A stretch of 64,000 bases of DNA from positions 806,001 through 870,000 of the forward strand of contig JADFUC010000954.1 of NCBI GenBank assembly GCA_019722365.1. Direction: 5' to 3'. This DNA is from Lithospermum erythrorhizon. Its lineage: Eukaryota; Streptophyta; Magnoliopsida; Boraginales; Boraginaceae. Under the pieces are notes generated by a model. That model worked only from the letters and a program-made list of their open reading frames with translations. It did no database searches and was not told the DNA's origin. The stretch's first letter is position 1, and each line of letters begins with the position of its first letter. The position numbers were made by a program, and so were the translations under genes. Positions 20,931-33,249 of the stretch are shown one piece after another.

Positions 20931-23312
20931 TTCAATTCTACAAGAATAAGTGTGTAAATGACAACAGTTTAGCAATCTATCATGTCAAACACTTACAAAA
21001 TAAATTATAAAGTAATACTCAATACTCAAAATCTCACAAAATGTATTAGTATGCAAGATCTACTATATTGGAATTTCAAACGGCAACACTGCATATATTT
21101 TGAAAAGCCAACATAGCAGTAGGTTAACTAACCAATTATGTAAACACGACATAACTCTGTTACCAAAGATCTTGGCCAGACGCTTACCTAATGTGTGTAT
21201 CAACAGCCCACAACGTTAGTTTAAAATCAACGGCTAACGTAATTAATTAAAACCATTACCATTTCGAATACCCATCATCTGAAAGCCCACAACGTTAGTG
21301 GAAATCACTTCAATATATCCATTGTTATATTTCTGCCACATTTATACCAAAGACATCAGCTATTGCTGCTGCGCCTCGATGATCGTGGTGAGTTTTACAA
21401 CTTTAAAATTGGCCTGACACGTAGAGCTTAAATTTTATACAGATTCATATTATTTGATTAATTACTTAACATGTTATGCAACATATATTCAAGTAAATAC
21501 GCACATCATGAAAAATAAAATAAATAATACACATTTAGGAGATATATGATATGACCCTAAAGAAATACAAATAATAAACCTATTACAACACTTATCAAGT
21601 GCGATCTTGTATTCTTCAGTTTTTGGAAACTTCCAATCTGACATGGTGGAACGCCATCTTCAATGCCTCCACAACCGTATACATTTATTTACTATCCAGC
21701 CTAAGATAGCACGTTGTAAGCTACGGTAAAATAAAAAAAACGATTTCAATAGGTCGCTGTACAACAGATAAACGGTTCGCAGACCGTATTTCAAAATACA
21801 ACTAGGTCATATCAATATATCCCCTTTCCATTCCCATTACAATATATAATAATAAAATTGAAACACATAAACATATGCATTCAATATATATTAAATGGCA
21901 CGGATTAATTGACTCATGAATGTCATTTAGCGAATTTAATGCTATTAAGTATGAAATAAACATGTTATTAATACATAACAAATATGTACTTAATACGCAA
22001 TAAAACGCAATCAATTATATAAAAAATGCAATAAACACTAATTATGAGGTTGAAATAAAATATTTTCAATCAATTCGAATTTTAAATATATGATTATCAA
22101 TCATATAGAAACTTTCCATTTTTGATTATACAAATCAAATCAATCACATAAATATATAATTTAAATGTGATAGGAAATAAATTCAAAATTGATTCTCATA
22201 ATTATATTCATGAAATATATATATTATTAAATGCATTAATAATCATATATATAAATATTGTGTTCAAATAGTTATTACAATAACTATTTCATTTATACAA
22301 TAAAACGATTATTACAATAATCATTTCATATAAATATAATAAGATAAAAACTAGTAAGTTTGATCTAAACATATTTATATTTTTAATCCAGAGATTGTTA
22401 CCACATTATATCCTTAAATAAAATACATTTATAAAAGGATAAATAATGAAAGGGATTATTGAATTAAATTTATTATCATTAAAATTGATAATTACAATTA
22501 TCAAAATAATAAATGACAATAAATACACAAAAAACCGAAATGAATTATTTCAAAAACGGATTAGGTTTTGTAACAACAAAATCCGATTTAAGAACGCAAG
22601 AATCGCATTTACCCGCCCACCGGTCGACGAAAGCAATAACACGCTGCCGACCACCTGGCCGGTCATCCAGACGGCCCAATCCAGCGTCGCTGACGTCCCT
22701 TCGCCACACCGGACGCCTCCTCGAGGGCGCCTTAAGGTCGCGCCTCCATTTTTACAAAAAAAAATTAGTTTTTCGATTTAATTCAAATTTTTGTAAAACA
22801 ACAATTTGAAGGCCTTAAACATATCCAAAAATTCTGAAATTCATACCAGATATTCCACACAATTTTCTTGAACATTTCCAATAGAATTTCGTAAAAACCT
22901 TTTACCAAAAAATAGTTATACAATAAAAACTCCAGAATTCATTAAATTATTTTGGGACACTTAAAAAATCCAAAAAATTATGAAATTTCTCAAACAATAT
23001 TCTTGTCCCTTCTGGAGTACGCAAACAAATTGTTGGAATTTTCAAAATAAGTTAAACACCTAAAATACTATAAAAACGATTTATTTTTAATCAAAATATG
23101 TTTTAAAACCCTTTCAATTCATGAAACACAAATCTAAATTCAAATCATCAAAATGAACAATATGATGAATTGAAAAACAGTATAAAACATAAATATGAAT
23201 TTGTTTCATAACATATATTCATGGTCAAGAATATATAATATGAAATTGATATAAATTGTGTTTATAACAAATTATATATATAAAAAATAATCAAAATTAT
23301 AACACTTAAACC
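20931..23312 (-). other. Long leader (5' untranslated region) of element A
   Basis: Non-coding, very AT-rich stretch between gag and the primer binding site. It contains two exact copies of GCCCACAACGTTAGT (21206-21220 and 21285-21299) and a small hairpin beside the first (ACGTTAG/CTAACGT). A GC-rich island at about 22610-22745 interrupts the AT-rich sequence. The part 22440-23312 is homologous to 26390-27317 of element B, which confirms it belongs to this family. Confidence 0.65.
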
Positions 23313-23326
23313 GGCTCATGATGCCA
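23313..23326 (-). other. Primer binding site of element A, degenerate
   Basis: GGCTCATGATGCCA on the plus strand is one insertion and one substitution away from GGCTCTGATACCA, the complement of the initiator tRNA-Met PBS. It directly abuts the LTR start at 23327. Confidence 0.65.
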
Positions 23327-23421
23327 TCGATAGATTATTTGATTTCGGCAATTACGCCTGCTACTAATAAATTGTTGTAACGGGCATAATTATAAAAATC
23401 AAAATACTTTGATTTCCAACA
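23327..23421 (-). repeat. 5' LTR of element A, reduced to 95 bp
   Basis: The left part (TCGATAGATTAT) matches the LTR start TGTTGGGATTAT. The right part (TTGTTGTAACGGGCATAATT...TTTGATTTCCAACA) matches the LTR end. The roughly 855 bp in between is missing, including the promoter region, so this copy could not be transcribed from its own LTR. Confidence 0.7.
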
Positions 23422-23426
23422 GATAC
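23422..23426 (+). repeat. Target-site duplication of element A (right), GATAC
   Basis: GATAC follows the terminal CCAACA and equals the five bases before the left LTR. Confidence 0.85.
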
Positions 23427-23733
23427 TCTGATCTAGATAGAACTTTTATATCCTCCGGATGATATAAGGTCCCTCCCATGGTAACTCCAATTTTTCCGGT
23501 TTCCCCGTGGAACGTATCGCCTCTTTGCTCGAAGCACTGCATCTCATTAAGGAACCTGCTCGACCGAACATTTCAAGGCGGTATGTCGCCACATTTGCTC
23601 AGATGCCATCTTATGAACCGCGGTAGCCCTTTTCCTCCAATGTCCAAAGTTAAGTCAGCAGCCTCGCTTTCATTAACTAGCTTATCATAATATATCACTC
23701 GAGCCAGACAACAGAAATTCACCGACAAAGAAA

Positions 23734-24194
23734 TAAGGAAATTTCATATGCATAACTTGAATAAAATCAACTAAGCATATAAACAGACCACTTTAATTAT
23801 ATATTTCATATCTAAAGATATATTACAATATACAAAAGTAAGAACACTTAAAGTGCAAATGTATCAAACAACAAATACCTTTTCTACCTAATCATCTTGA
23901 ATTCCAACATCCTAGCACTTTAATTGTAAGGCTCTAGTTAATCCAATAATTCAGAGGGTCAATCCCACACTTGAGCTTCTGCTGTAACTCCGCATGAATT
24001 GATGATGAGAAGAACAAATCAAAGTCTTGATTTTGTTGCTTGAAATAACTTAGCCTTCCCATGGAGTAAGTGAAGATGTCGAAATCCCTTACGAAAGTGG
24101 CCAGGTTCGAGGTTTCATAGTATAAAAAACTTATTTAATAAACCTCATATATATATATATATAAATATATATATGAGTTATATATATATAGCAG

Positions 24195-24246
<52 letters not shown>

Positions 24247-24760
24247 CTCACATAAATAAACCTACCCGTTAACTAATCCAGCCAATCTCTTTACAAAACT
24301 CCATTTTTTAATTATCAAGCTAATCAAATAAATAACTCATTAATATTAAATTGAGCTTAACAAGTCAAATAAATAAACTCAACCGACTCGCTAATATCTT
24401 ATCAAGTTTAATTAAACAAGTTCGATTAACAATTGAATTCAAGTTGATCTAACAAGTCATTTATTCAAGCTCATGCAATTATTTACATTACTGTGTATGT
24501 ATGACATTTTAGACTCGTATAATAGTATTAGTATAACAACATAATAGGCCATTAATATTATAATGGTTATGCATTGATCTGCAGTAACTGGGCATAACCT
24601 CCTGGTATTATCGTGAGAACCCGACTAGTAATTACAATTACTATAGTTGAACGCTCCGTTTATGTAATCACATTTAACTCACCTAGTAAATGAATTGTTA
24701 CAACAATTATCGCAACGGACATATTAAATAAAACCAATAACTATTGATTTCTTTTCAATA
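23734..24760 (-). repeat. 3' LTR of element B with an expanded (AT)n tract
   Basis: It begins TAAGGAAATTTCATATG, matching the LTR start TGAAGGAATTTC at 52536. It carries the family blocks near the end (CTAGTAATTACAATTACTA, GTAATCACATTTAACT, AATGAATTGTTACAACAAT). It is followed by TTCCCACTTGCC, the complement of the polypurine tract. The terminal CCAACA is mutated. Confidence 0.7.
24146..24245. repeat. (AT)n microsatellite
   Basis: Alternating AT runs, the longest about 49 bases (24196-24245), lie inside the LTR of element B. They account for its extra length relative to the 950-bp LTR of element A. Confidence 0.95.
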
Positions 24761-25599
24761 TTCCCACTTGCCTTTGGACGACATTTTACAATTTCTTTGT
24801 ATCATGATCTCTACCAGCTAACTATAAAGAAGCAAGGCCATGAAACACCCATGACTTTCTTTTAATTCAACTATGAACCATATTGATAAACCGAATAACG
24901 TCGGGTGCCAGCATAATCAACCATGATTCTCCGAGAGGCCAAAGATCTAAATCTTTTGTATATCAAGGATGGACAAATCTCTCCTATAACTTTATCAAGA
25001 GTACTTATCAATACCCAACATATGCCGTTATGATCCCCGCTAAGGTGACGCTTGACATAGTCAAAGTTAATACAACTCATATAACATAAATAGTCATATA
25101 CGGGAGTCTTCAAGAATTACTAAAATTCAACAGCTTCCAAATAAAATTGCTATAGGACACTTGATATACATTTCTTCTTATGATTTTGTAGCGTCAAATC
25201 AAATCTTAATTATGCAACCCGATAGCCCATATAAGATTTATTAAACTTACAAGCCTCACAGATCCAAGAAAATCGACTATCAATCAATCACTATACCGGG
25301 TAATCAAATGCTAGTTGCCCCAAAACCATTAGCATCTGACCAGGGAATTTTGTTATCTTACGCTTAGACTTGAAGAGGGTTCTCTTGTCAATACTTACAT
25401 GTTGCCCTCTCTAGAACCATGTGACTTGTTTTGAGATTTATTATTTCAACTTACGTGGAAACAATGACTATATGAACGTATCATTTATTATGTATAAATT
25501 CTAGTTAACAATGATCAGAAACAAGAATTACCTTGTTTAATCAATTGCTTAACTTATTCCAAAAAGTAAATGAACTAGCTCCCACTGATCCTTGCATCA

Positions 25600-26340
25600 T
25601 TCAGTTTCTTCTTCGATCTCGTGAAAATAAACTTCTCTTGATTTAATCACGTAAGAATATATCAACTCCGAGATGCACGCCAAGGCTCGCATGAATCTTT
25701 TAAGTCTTTTAGGACATGCAAAGCCGAAAAGACAATGATTACAATCACATCCTTAATCAGAAAGTTACATACAAAGTAGTCTTTATATCCATCTCGCTCG
25801 TCTCTAAACCGTGGAATCAATAAGGCTAAGATTATCCTCGATATAATTCAGAGCATACCGTAGCAAGCCTTTTCCATAAGTTTAGTTTTGAAATTATGGG
25901 ATATTACCATCTGGTCCGCTTTTCCAAATACCTACTTTACACTGGTCGAACCCCAATTAGTTAAGTATTATAAGGACAAAACCACATTTTGGTGTATATA
26001 AAACTATTTTAGATTTTATGGCATATCGGGTTATCATCAAGTGTGTTTACAACATAATTAAAGTGTGTTAAAACACTATCTTGTTAAATGCATATTCTTT
26101 TTAATAACATTATCAACAATAAAATTGGATGTAATGTTGTAACAATGAGTTCAGTTTTAGTTTACTCTTGAAGATAGCACTAGACTCAATTCCATTAATG
26201 AATTACTTGGCTACCAAATAAGTTCACATACATGGGACAACCGTCTACTTATACTATTCTCATCTTCCAGTAGCACTAATTGATCCATTCCCTCAGAACT
26301 ATAGCTACCTCTATTCTCCTAAAGTTACTACAAAGCGTAT
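25600..26340 (-). pseudogene. Reverse transcriptase and linker remnants of element B
   Basis: The minus strand near 26020-25770 gives, with many stops, MKSKIVLYTPK, a GFDQCKVGIWKSGPDGN segment aligned with the CKWxFKxKxDxxG motif, a YGKGLL piece aligned with the AKGF motif, and an RARWI(*)RLLCM piece at the MDVKTAF position. The order matches the copia RT start. The same stretch is found, equally decayed, in element C (59290-59560). Confidence 0.55.
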
Positions 26341-27317
26341 CCCGAATCCGCGTGAATGCCTTTAGATAATTGTTATTATGTTTATCCTTTTAATAAATAA
26401 ACAAGTAAAAGGTTAATTATTAAAAGGAACAATCGAAATAAAATCATCTCAAATTGGGTCATTACAATTACCATAATTTAATACATGATATTTATTCTAA
26501 AACCTCGAAATTGAATTCACCATAATTTTAAAAAACCTAAAACTAGGGTTTAAAACTTATTGAGCTTTTTCAAAAACCCTAGCCACACAAAGATGAGACC
26601 ACTCTAACGATCCGGCCAAAGGCTTACTCACCCATAGACACGCGCCACCCACCCTCCTGGAGTAGGAAATTTTCTTTCCAACGCCACCGGAACCACCCCG
26701 AAATGTGGATGGACGCGCCCGGAAAGGCCTGTGCAAGGCGGCGTGTTCCTTTATGGTAATTAATTTCCAGTTTTACATTTTAATTCAATCTTTTGCAAAA
26801 TCGTTTTGAGGGCTTTAAACGACTCAAAACAAACATTCGACACAGAAACATTTTCATAATGTTCTCAAATTATCCAATTGGAATTTTCATAAACATATAC
26901 AAGCGTAGAATTAATTATGAAATTTCTAATTATTAAAACTTTATAATTTCAAAAATACATAATAAATACTTAAAAAATTCAAAAAATTACCAAATTTTGA
27001 ATGAGGTGTTCTCTATAACATAAAGTTTCTGTAAAAATTATTAGGGTCGAAAACTTTTGAGTTTAAGCCTTTTAAATACAATTAAATTTTAATTAACTAA
27101 TTAAAAATAATTGTAAACCCTTTTAAAATCAGCAAACAATTATACTAATCATCAAAATACCAAAATATGCAATTTTGATGTACTTGAATATATGAACACA
27201 TTCAAAAAAAATACATGGCACAAATTTCATAATATATATTTATAAACATAAAATTTCATATAAATTCATAAAATATGATTTATAAAATACTATATCAAAA
27301 TATATAAAACTAAAGTA

Positions 27318-27330
27318 GGCTCAAGATACA
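27318..27330 (-). other. Primer binding site of element B, degenerate
   Basis: GGCTCAAGATACA corresponds to GGCTCTGATACCA with two or three changes. It is followed after one base by the LTR-start motif TGAAGGAAATTTC. Confidence 0.55.
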
Positions 27331-27345
27331 TTGAAGGAAATTTCT

Positions 27346-29470
27346 CATCAGGACTCAGGCGCTCAGCCATGTTCGCTTTCTGAACGTTTAACATAATGAT
27401 CATCCGTATAATATCAGCAAAGGTGGGAATTAAAGTACACCATGTATATAAGATTGCTTATAATAAACTAGAGGATAAGTATTATCTTTGTCATGAAAAG
27501 TGAAGAATTAAGAACATATATCGAATTAATAATTGAGCATCTTCGTCATAGTTATATTCTGTGTTACTCCTAGGAAAACATTCAAGAATAAGCATAATAT
27601 GGTACCTTCTATTCTTTTTGGATGTGTTAAGGAGTGGATTTGACATACCTATAAAATAAGAAATATAGTCAAAATAAAATTTCATTAAACCGTAATTAGT
27701 ATACATATAAACCTTTAGTGCAGATCCTTAGAAGTTTATAAAAACTTATTTGTTGATTTTCTAAATATTCAATCATCTTAGTATATGTATATATGACAAA
27801 ATATCCTCTCAAGCACTAGCTAACACGGAGTAGAAGATAATAAATGAATACAAATCAACAATGCTCCACCAGTAAGTTGAATAATACTTCACTAATTCGA
27901 TTCTCTTTTAATTTTCTTTCTAATATTCGTATAAATTAAAAAAAATAAAAATAGTAAAAAATATAAAATATCAATTAATTAAAATTATATAATTGGTTGA
28001 TTGATCATTTAAAACAAAAATAATAAAAGTACATTGAAAATATAAAATAATGCATTTTCAATGTTAAAAGTTTATTGTAAATATTTTCAAACAAAAATTA
28101 CGACTAAAAACAAAGTTGTTAATAACTATTTAAATAATATTGATCTAGTACGAGTATAGAAGTAGATGTTTGATGTAATAATATAAAAGTGATAAAGACG
28201 ACACAATATATTTTAGACATATGATAATATTTTATTATTGAATGATACCCCACTTTTAGATTAGAATTCCCTATAGTATATGTCATTTATTATTCCGATC
28301 TTTAGTGAAAGATTCTTGATCTATTACCATTGACCAAGAATTGAAAATCAGCTTTAGATTAATTCAGTGGTTGAATACACTAATCAAATTAGAACTTTCT
28401 TTTTATTCAAATTATGAAATTATTCATTGATATTTTTCATTTTGTAACAAAAATTTTATAATGAAGAATTTTTAAATTAGATTATGAAAAATATAACACA
28501 ACAATATTACGATTACATTTTCATTAGTAAGTCCAACTATATTATTTTATATTTATTAAGATATATAATAAAAACTTATATGTATGATTAAATTTTTGTA
28601 TTGAAAATTAAACAGGATAATGAAAAATATTTAAAGACCAAGTCTATATATATCTTGATTGCATATGAAATTGTTGTAATGTATAGTAATTGATGACCCA
28701 CTACAACTCTTTTCAATAGGAACTGAATGTATCTAGTCACACTAACTTCCTTGACCATGTACCCATACGGCCATACCTAGAAGGGGGAGTGAACGAAACG
28801 AGTGAAGACAACAACCACCAAAATTGTTGGTCCACACAAGATTAAAAGATAAGATCCTTCATATATGCAAGATTTACACAACTATGCCAATAACGAAGGC
28901 TTGATAATGATGATGAAAACATCACAAGTGTTTGAAGAACTCCAAAGTAATGAATAATCTTGGAGAATTTGTATTTGATGGAAGAAAAAAGAATTGTATT
29001 CAATATTTATACTATATATATAATGCAAGGAAATGACGGCCAAGGCAAAGAAAGCTCAAATTAATTTATTTTATTTTACCCCTTCTCGATAAATTTTTTT
29101 TTATTTGAATCTTCATAATAACTTTTCTCATGGTGTAACCTACTAATAAAGCATAAATTGCTCATAAACTACTACTATAAATATTATCTACTACATAATA
29201 TCACCAAGAGAAAATAAAGCTGTCACGCCTCTATCTTTATTTTCTCTCCATGGTAACTTTTTTCATTTTATTTTTTTAAATTTATTTTTTATTATAATTT
29301 TTATTATAAAAATAATAACAATTTGGTACGCGACAAGCATCAGGCACATAACTAGTTATTCATAAACTCTAATTTACAATTGTTGAGTCAACATATATCA
29401 TCAGAGTATAAATAACACGATAAGATTTTCAAGATACTATACGGCATTCTAAGTATTTATATCAATCTGT
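27346..29470. other. No gene recognised, very AT-rich
   Basis: Long A/T runs dominate and all open frames are short. The part 28700-29060 has a somewhat different composition and could be a decayed LTR, but no borders could be defined. Confidence 0.4.
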
Positions 29471-29891
29471 TGTATTATACTATTATTTTAAGACTTTTAT
29501 CTTTAATCATATAATTCAATCTCTATGTTAACATACCTCGATCCATAAATAGCTCACGAAGCATTTAACACAACGATTCCTTTTCAACTCCTCTTATGTA
29601 TACTTTATATTGTATTTTTAAATGGTGTGTTTTTGGCAAGAACGCATAGGCCCCTTTTTATATACAGGTCTAGGGACAACCAAAGGTCTAGAACACTAAT
29701 GGCCTCCTAATTGTATCTCCTAAAATCAATCTTAATGAGGGAGATGAGAGGCTTCTAATTTAAACTCACTCACCTTTAACTTTAACATTTTTAATAACCA
29801 TCAACTTAAACTCTTTAATAAAGAATTGGGACTTCATATTATATACGACTATAATATATTATTAGAATAATATAATATAATAATCTAAACA
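29471..29891 (-). repeat. 3' LTR of element D (421 bp)
   Basis: It begins TGTATTATACTATTATTTTA and ends AATCTAAACA, giving TG/CA termini. It shares long blocks with 35959-36379, such as ACAACCAAAGGTCTAGAACA. A minus-strand TATA box (TATATAAAAA, 29655-29664) lies where the U3 promoter is expected. Confidence 0.9.
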
Positions 29892-29905
29892 ATCTCCCAC
29901 TTGGG
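29892..29905 (-). other. Polypurine tract of element D
   Basis: ATCTCCCACTTGGG on the plus strand is CCCAAGTGGGAGAT on the minus strand, a purine-rich tract of the kind found directly before the 3' LTR of plant copia elements. It starts one base from the LTR edge. Confidence 0.8.
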
Positions 29906-30284
29906 TCTCATAATGATTTGATGATTCAAAAGAAATTATAAGTAACTTTTCTGTGAATCAACAATTCCATCAACTATACTCTTGAAGTAAACTAATTGGA
30001 TCATAGCGGTCACAAGTCATTTAATCGACTTGATCTTCCATGTATCACAAATCAATTTAATCCAAAATACTTTTATTTGGGAAAGCCGTAAGTTCTCAAC
30101 TTTTGAGAAAACATTTCGTGTTGTCTCAATATAACCATTCATGTACATAACCATAATATGAGAAACCTCATAGCTTTTATCAAGCAGAAACATAAACTTT
30201 AATTGAATTCATAAATGTCACTTTTATTTGAATGTCCATTCATACATATGTAAAATTTTCTTTCCGCTTAACAAGGCTTTTCTA

Positions 30285-30720
30285 TAATACCCATCCTCTC
30301 TACATGGCCAATGTAAGTCTTAGGTGGTAATCCCTTAGTTAACGGATCCGCTACCATTAAGTTTGTACCAATATGCTCAATAGACACGAGCTGTGACTTC
30401 TTCTTTGACAGATAAAGATTCTTTTAGATCCATATGTCGTAAGACCTTCGAAAGTACCTATCATTTTTAGAGAAGAAGACAGCTGCAGAATTATCACAAT
30501 AAATTCTCAACGGCTTGGCTATGCTGTCGACAATTCCAAGTCTTGAGATAAAGTTCTGCAACCACGAAGCTTGAATTGTTGCCTCAAAGCATGCAACGAA
30601 TTCTGCCTCCATAGTGGAAGTAGCTATAACTGATTGTTTCCCACTTTTCCATGATATAGCTCCTCCAGCCAATAAAAACGTATAGCCAAATGTGGATTTC
30701 CTTGAGTCCAAGCATCCACA
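30285..30720 (-). pseudogene. RNase H domain of element D
   Basis: The open piece 30711-30424 contains [34 protein letters not shown] and [14 protein letters not shown], the copia RNase H motifs with the catalytic Glu (MEAE) and Asp (YCDN) still present. After a frameshift the minus strand continues with SIEHIGTNLMVADPLTKG and KTYIGHVERMG, the typical end of the copia polyprotein, finishing near 30285. RNase H removes the RNA strand during reverse transcription. The frame is not continuous with RT. Confidence 0.9.
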
Positions 30721-30799
30721 GAATCAATCTGTATACCAATCACCTCGGTGGCTATCCATCTTTTATAAGTAAGCATGTAGTCCTCGTGCCTCAGAATAC

Positions 30800-31500
30800 C
30801 TAAGGACCTTCTTTTGGCAATTTTCCAAAGGGTCTCATTCCGGGATTACTTTGATATCGACCAAGCATACCAACTGCAAAGCTAATATCTGGCCGAGTAC
30901 ATGTCTGAGCATACATCAGACTCCCAACCACTGATGCATAGGGAATATCTTTCATTTCTTCTCGTTCCAAATCATTTTTAGGACATTGAAACAAACTGAA
31001 CTTGTCCCCTTTCTGAATTGGAACAATTCCTGAAGAGCACTTTTCCATTCTAAACCTCTCTAAAACTTTATTGATGTAAGCTTTTTGTGATAAGCCTAAT
31101 ATTCCTTGGGATCTGTCACGGAATATTTCAATACCAATCACATATGATGCTTCACCCATATCTTTCATTTGAAAGTTATTAGAGAGAAATTTCTTTACAT
31201 CATGTAATAATCCAACATCATTAGCAGCAAGAAGAATGTCATCAACATATAGGACTAAAATAATAAACTTACTCCCACTGACCTTCATGAAGATACACCT
31301 ATCAATCCGTGTTTTCCAAAGCCATACGATATAATGGTATTTAAACTTTAGATAAATTAATTGTCGGAAGCTTGCTTTAGTCCATATATCGACTTCTTTA
31401 GCTTACACACCAACTTTTCTTGCCTGGCCGTCACAAACCATCCGTTGATCCATATATAAACTTCTTCCTCTAAGTCTCCATCATTCAAAAGCGGTTTTCA
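30800..31500 (-). pseudogene. Reverse transcriptase domain of element D
   Basis: The open piece 31288-30800 (162 residues) contains the catalytic box LVLYVDDILLAAND, then FLSNNFQMKDMGEASYVIGI, GLSQKAYINKVLERFRM, IPYASVVGSLMYAQTCTRPD and YQSNPG. All are in the order of plant copia RT, with the YVDD motif intact. Upstream of 31288 the plus strand to about 31700 still shows homology to the start of the domain (for example the reverse of an AKGFTRK-like motif near 31615), but in broken frames. This is the best preserved domain of the element. Confidence 0.9.
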
Positions 31501-31699
31501 CATCCATTTGGGCGAAGCTCCAGATCATAATGAAAGCCACTAATGCCAAAACAATTCTAAAGAATCCTTTCTTAGAACCGAGTAGGCGTTTCTTTTGTAG
31601 TCAACACCTTCTTTCCGAGTGAAACCTTTAGCAACAAGTCTCGGCCTTGAATGTTGGTTATCGCCTTTAGTCCCTGCTTGATCTCAAGATCCATTTACA

Positions 31700-33090
31700 A
31701 CCCTAATTGCTTTAACCTTAGGCAACTCAACTAAGTCCTGCACTTTGTCAGTCATCCATTGATTTCAACTCATCTTTCATAGCATTGAACCATTTTTCCT
31801 AATTGTTACATTTCATGGCTTGATTTCTTTTGAGCAAACCGGTTCCTTATCACTTAAGCCTCACATCTATACCCAAGTGAATAAAACCACATAACTCATC
31901 GGAAGAAGCCGGGTCTTTTTCTCGCCTTGTAGACTTCTTGATGCTATTTCTGTGGTTCATTTGACACTAGTTCATTAGTGATTTCATTGATGTGGTCATT
32001 GAGGTCCATTATGGGCACTATTTTGAGGAGAGACACTTTGACGTGAAAACACTAGATGTGTTATCTCCCACTTGTTTCTTCTTCGTAATTTACGCTCATG
32101 TTCCCACTCCCACCGATACGACCATTCTCAATAAACCGTGCATTACTTCCCAACTATCCTCGCATCATGGCTAGGACAATAGAATATGTATCCCTTTTGA
32201 TTTTTCTGTGATAAACCGAAGCTAAAATTACTGTGAGATGGCCTGAATCGAGCTTCTTTCTATATGGATTATATAGATTCTTACTTCCGCCCCATTTTCA
32301 AATTCAAACACGGTGATGGCATGCTTTTAAACTTAGGGTTTCGTCCAGTACCATAAGGAGTTTTGTGAAATTTTACTAGAACCTCAAGCAAATAATATGC
32401 CAGCTTTTAATGAATATGTCCACAAAGATAAAGGTACATTGCTATTACTTAACATACTTAACCATTTTATGAAAATATTCGCCAAATACACCATTTTGTC
32501 GCGCGTACTGCATTGTATACCGCGCACATATGCCTCTGAATTTTCAAGAAACTTTTGCAAATAGACCAAAGACATTGTCCACTTTCATTTACTATTATTC
32601 TCCACCTCTATCCGATCTCACAACCTTTACTTTTTGTATCTATCTCTGGGCCTCTTCTACCTCATCAATGAATACTTTAAGAACACTGAATGAGACTTTT
32701 TCATGCAACGTATATGCATATCCATAACGTGAGTAATCATCAATAAAGGTAATGAAATACTTTTTCTCCACCTGATGGAGCTTCAATGGACCACAAATAT
32801 CGGTGTGTATCAATTCAAGAAGTTTTGTGTTTTGTATCAGTTTAAACAGGTTTGGTTTGTTTGCCTTTAATACAATCAACACATACATTTAGGTCTGAAA
32901 AATTCAATTGAGGAAGGATTTCACTTTTAACCAACCTCAACATCCTTTCTTTAGATATATGACCCAGTCTTTGATGCCACAAGAAAGCAGAGTTATTATC
33001 TTGTGCACTACGTTTACTACCAACAACATGTTCAACATTAAACAAAGACTCCACAAATTTATTATCAAGATTAAAACTACAAACCATTTA
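31700..33090 (-). pseudogene. GAG-pre-integrase and integrase of element D
   Basis: The open piece 33087-32842 contains LWHQRLGHISKERMLRLV and CVDCIKGKQTK, the HHCC zinc-binding pre-integrase segment. The next piece (32888-32640) contains LLELIHTDICGPL with the first catalytic Asp and YFITFIDDYSRYGY with a second conserved block. A third piece (32575-32384) matches the region near SNVPLSLWTYSLKA after the catalytic Glu. The DRGGE block and the C-terminus are damaged. Integrase inserts the cDNA into the genome. Several frameshifts separate the pieces. Confidence 0.85.
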
Positions 33091-33249
33091 TTAATGTACC
33101 ATAACCATAATAATTTTATTCTTAAACAAAGAAAAGATACCTGCAAACTTGATGACAAACATAGACTCATCCAACTTTCCAACAAACAAGATTTCCTGGC
33201 ACAATCAGAACATAAAGACACTTTTCTAGATCTGTATTTACAACCAAAG

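Larger units (their letters stand above)
14563..23421 (-). mobile_element. Ty1/copia element A, 8.86 kb, minus strand, with TSD
   Basis: A complete but decayed LTR retrotransposon. Reading right to left it has a truncated 5' LTR (23327-23421), PBS (23313-23326), a long AT-rich leader, gag (20930-20137), integrase, reverse transcriptase, a 3' non-coding part, a polypurine tract and a full 3' LTR (14563-15512). Both outer ends carry TGTTGG/CCAACA termini and the 5-bp duplication GATAC, so the insertion borders are secure. The coding sequence is broken throughout. A 950-bp LTR of the same family sits inside the integrase region at 18218-19169. Relatives in this window are element B (23734-27345), element C (57980-60010) and the solo LTR at 52536-53455. 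Confidence 0.85.
23734..27345 (-). mobile_element. Copia element B, internally deleted relative of element A
   Basis: It has a 3' LTR (23734-24760), the family's conserved 3' internal block (24761-25560), scattered reverse-transcriptase remnants (about 25600-26340), then directly the leader (26390-27317), PBS (27318-27330) and the first bases of a 5' LTR (TGAAGGAAATTTC at 27332). The gag and most integrase sequence expected between RT and leader is absent. The right LTR breaks off after a few bases, so no target duplication can be read. The orientation is the same as element A. Confidence 0.65.

Noticed and set aside
22446..22809. Plus-strand proteins of 111 and 98 codons
   Set aside because: They are generated by the GC-rich island in the leader of element A, antisense to the element, with AT-rich tails and no homologous frame retained in element B.
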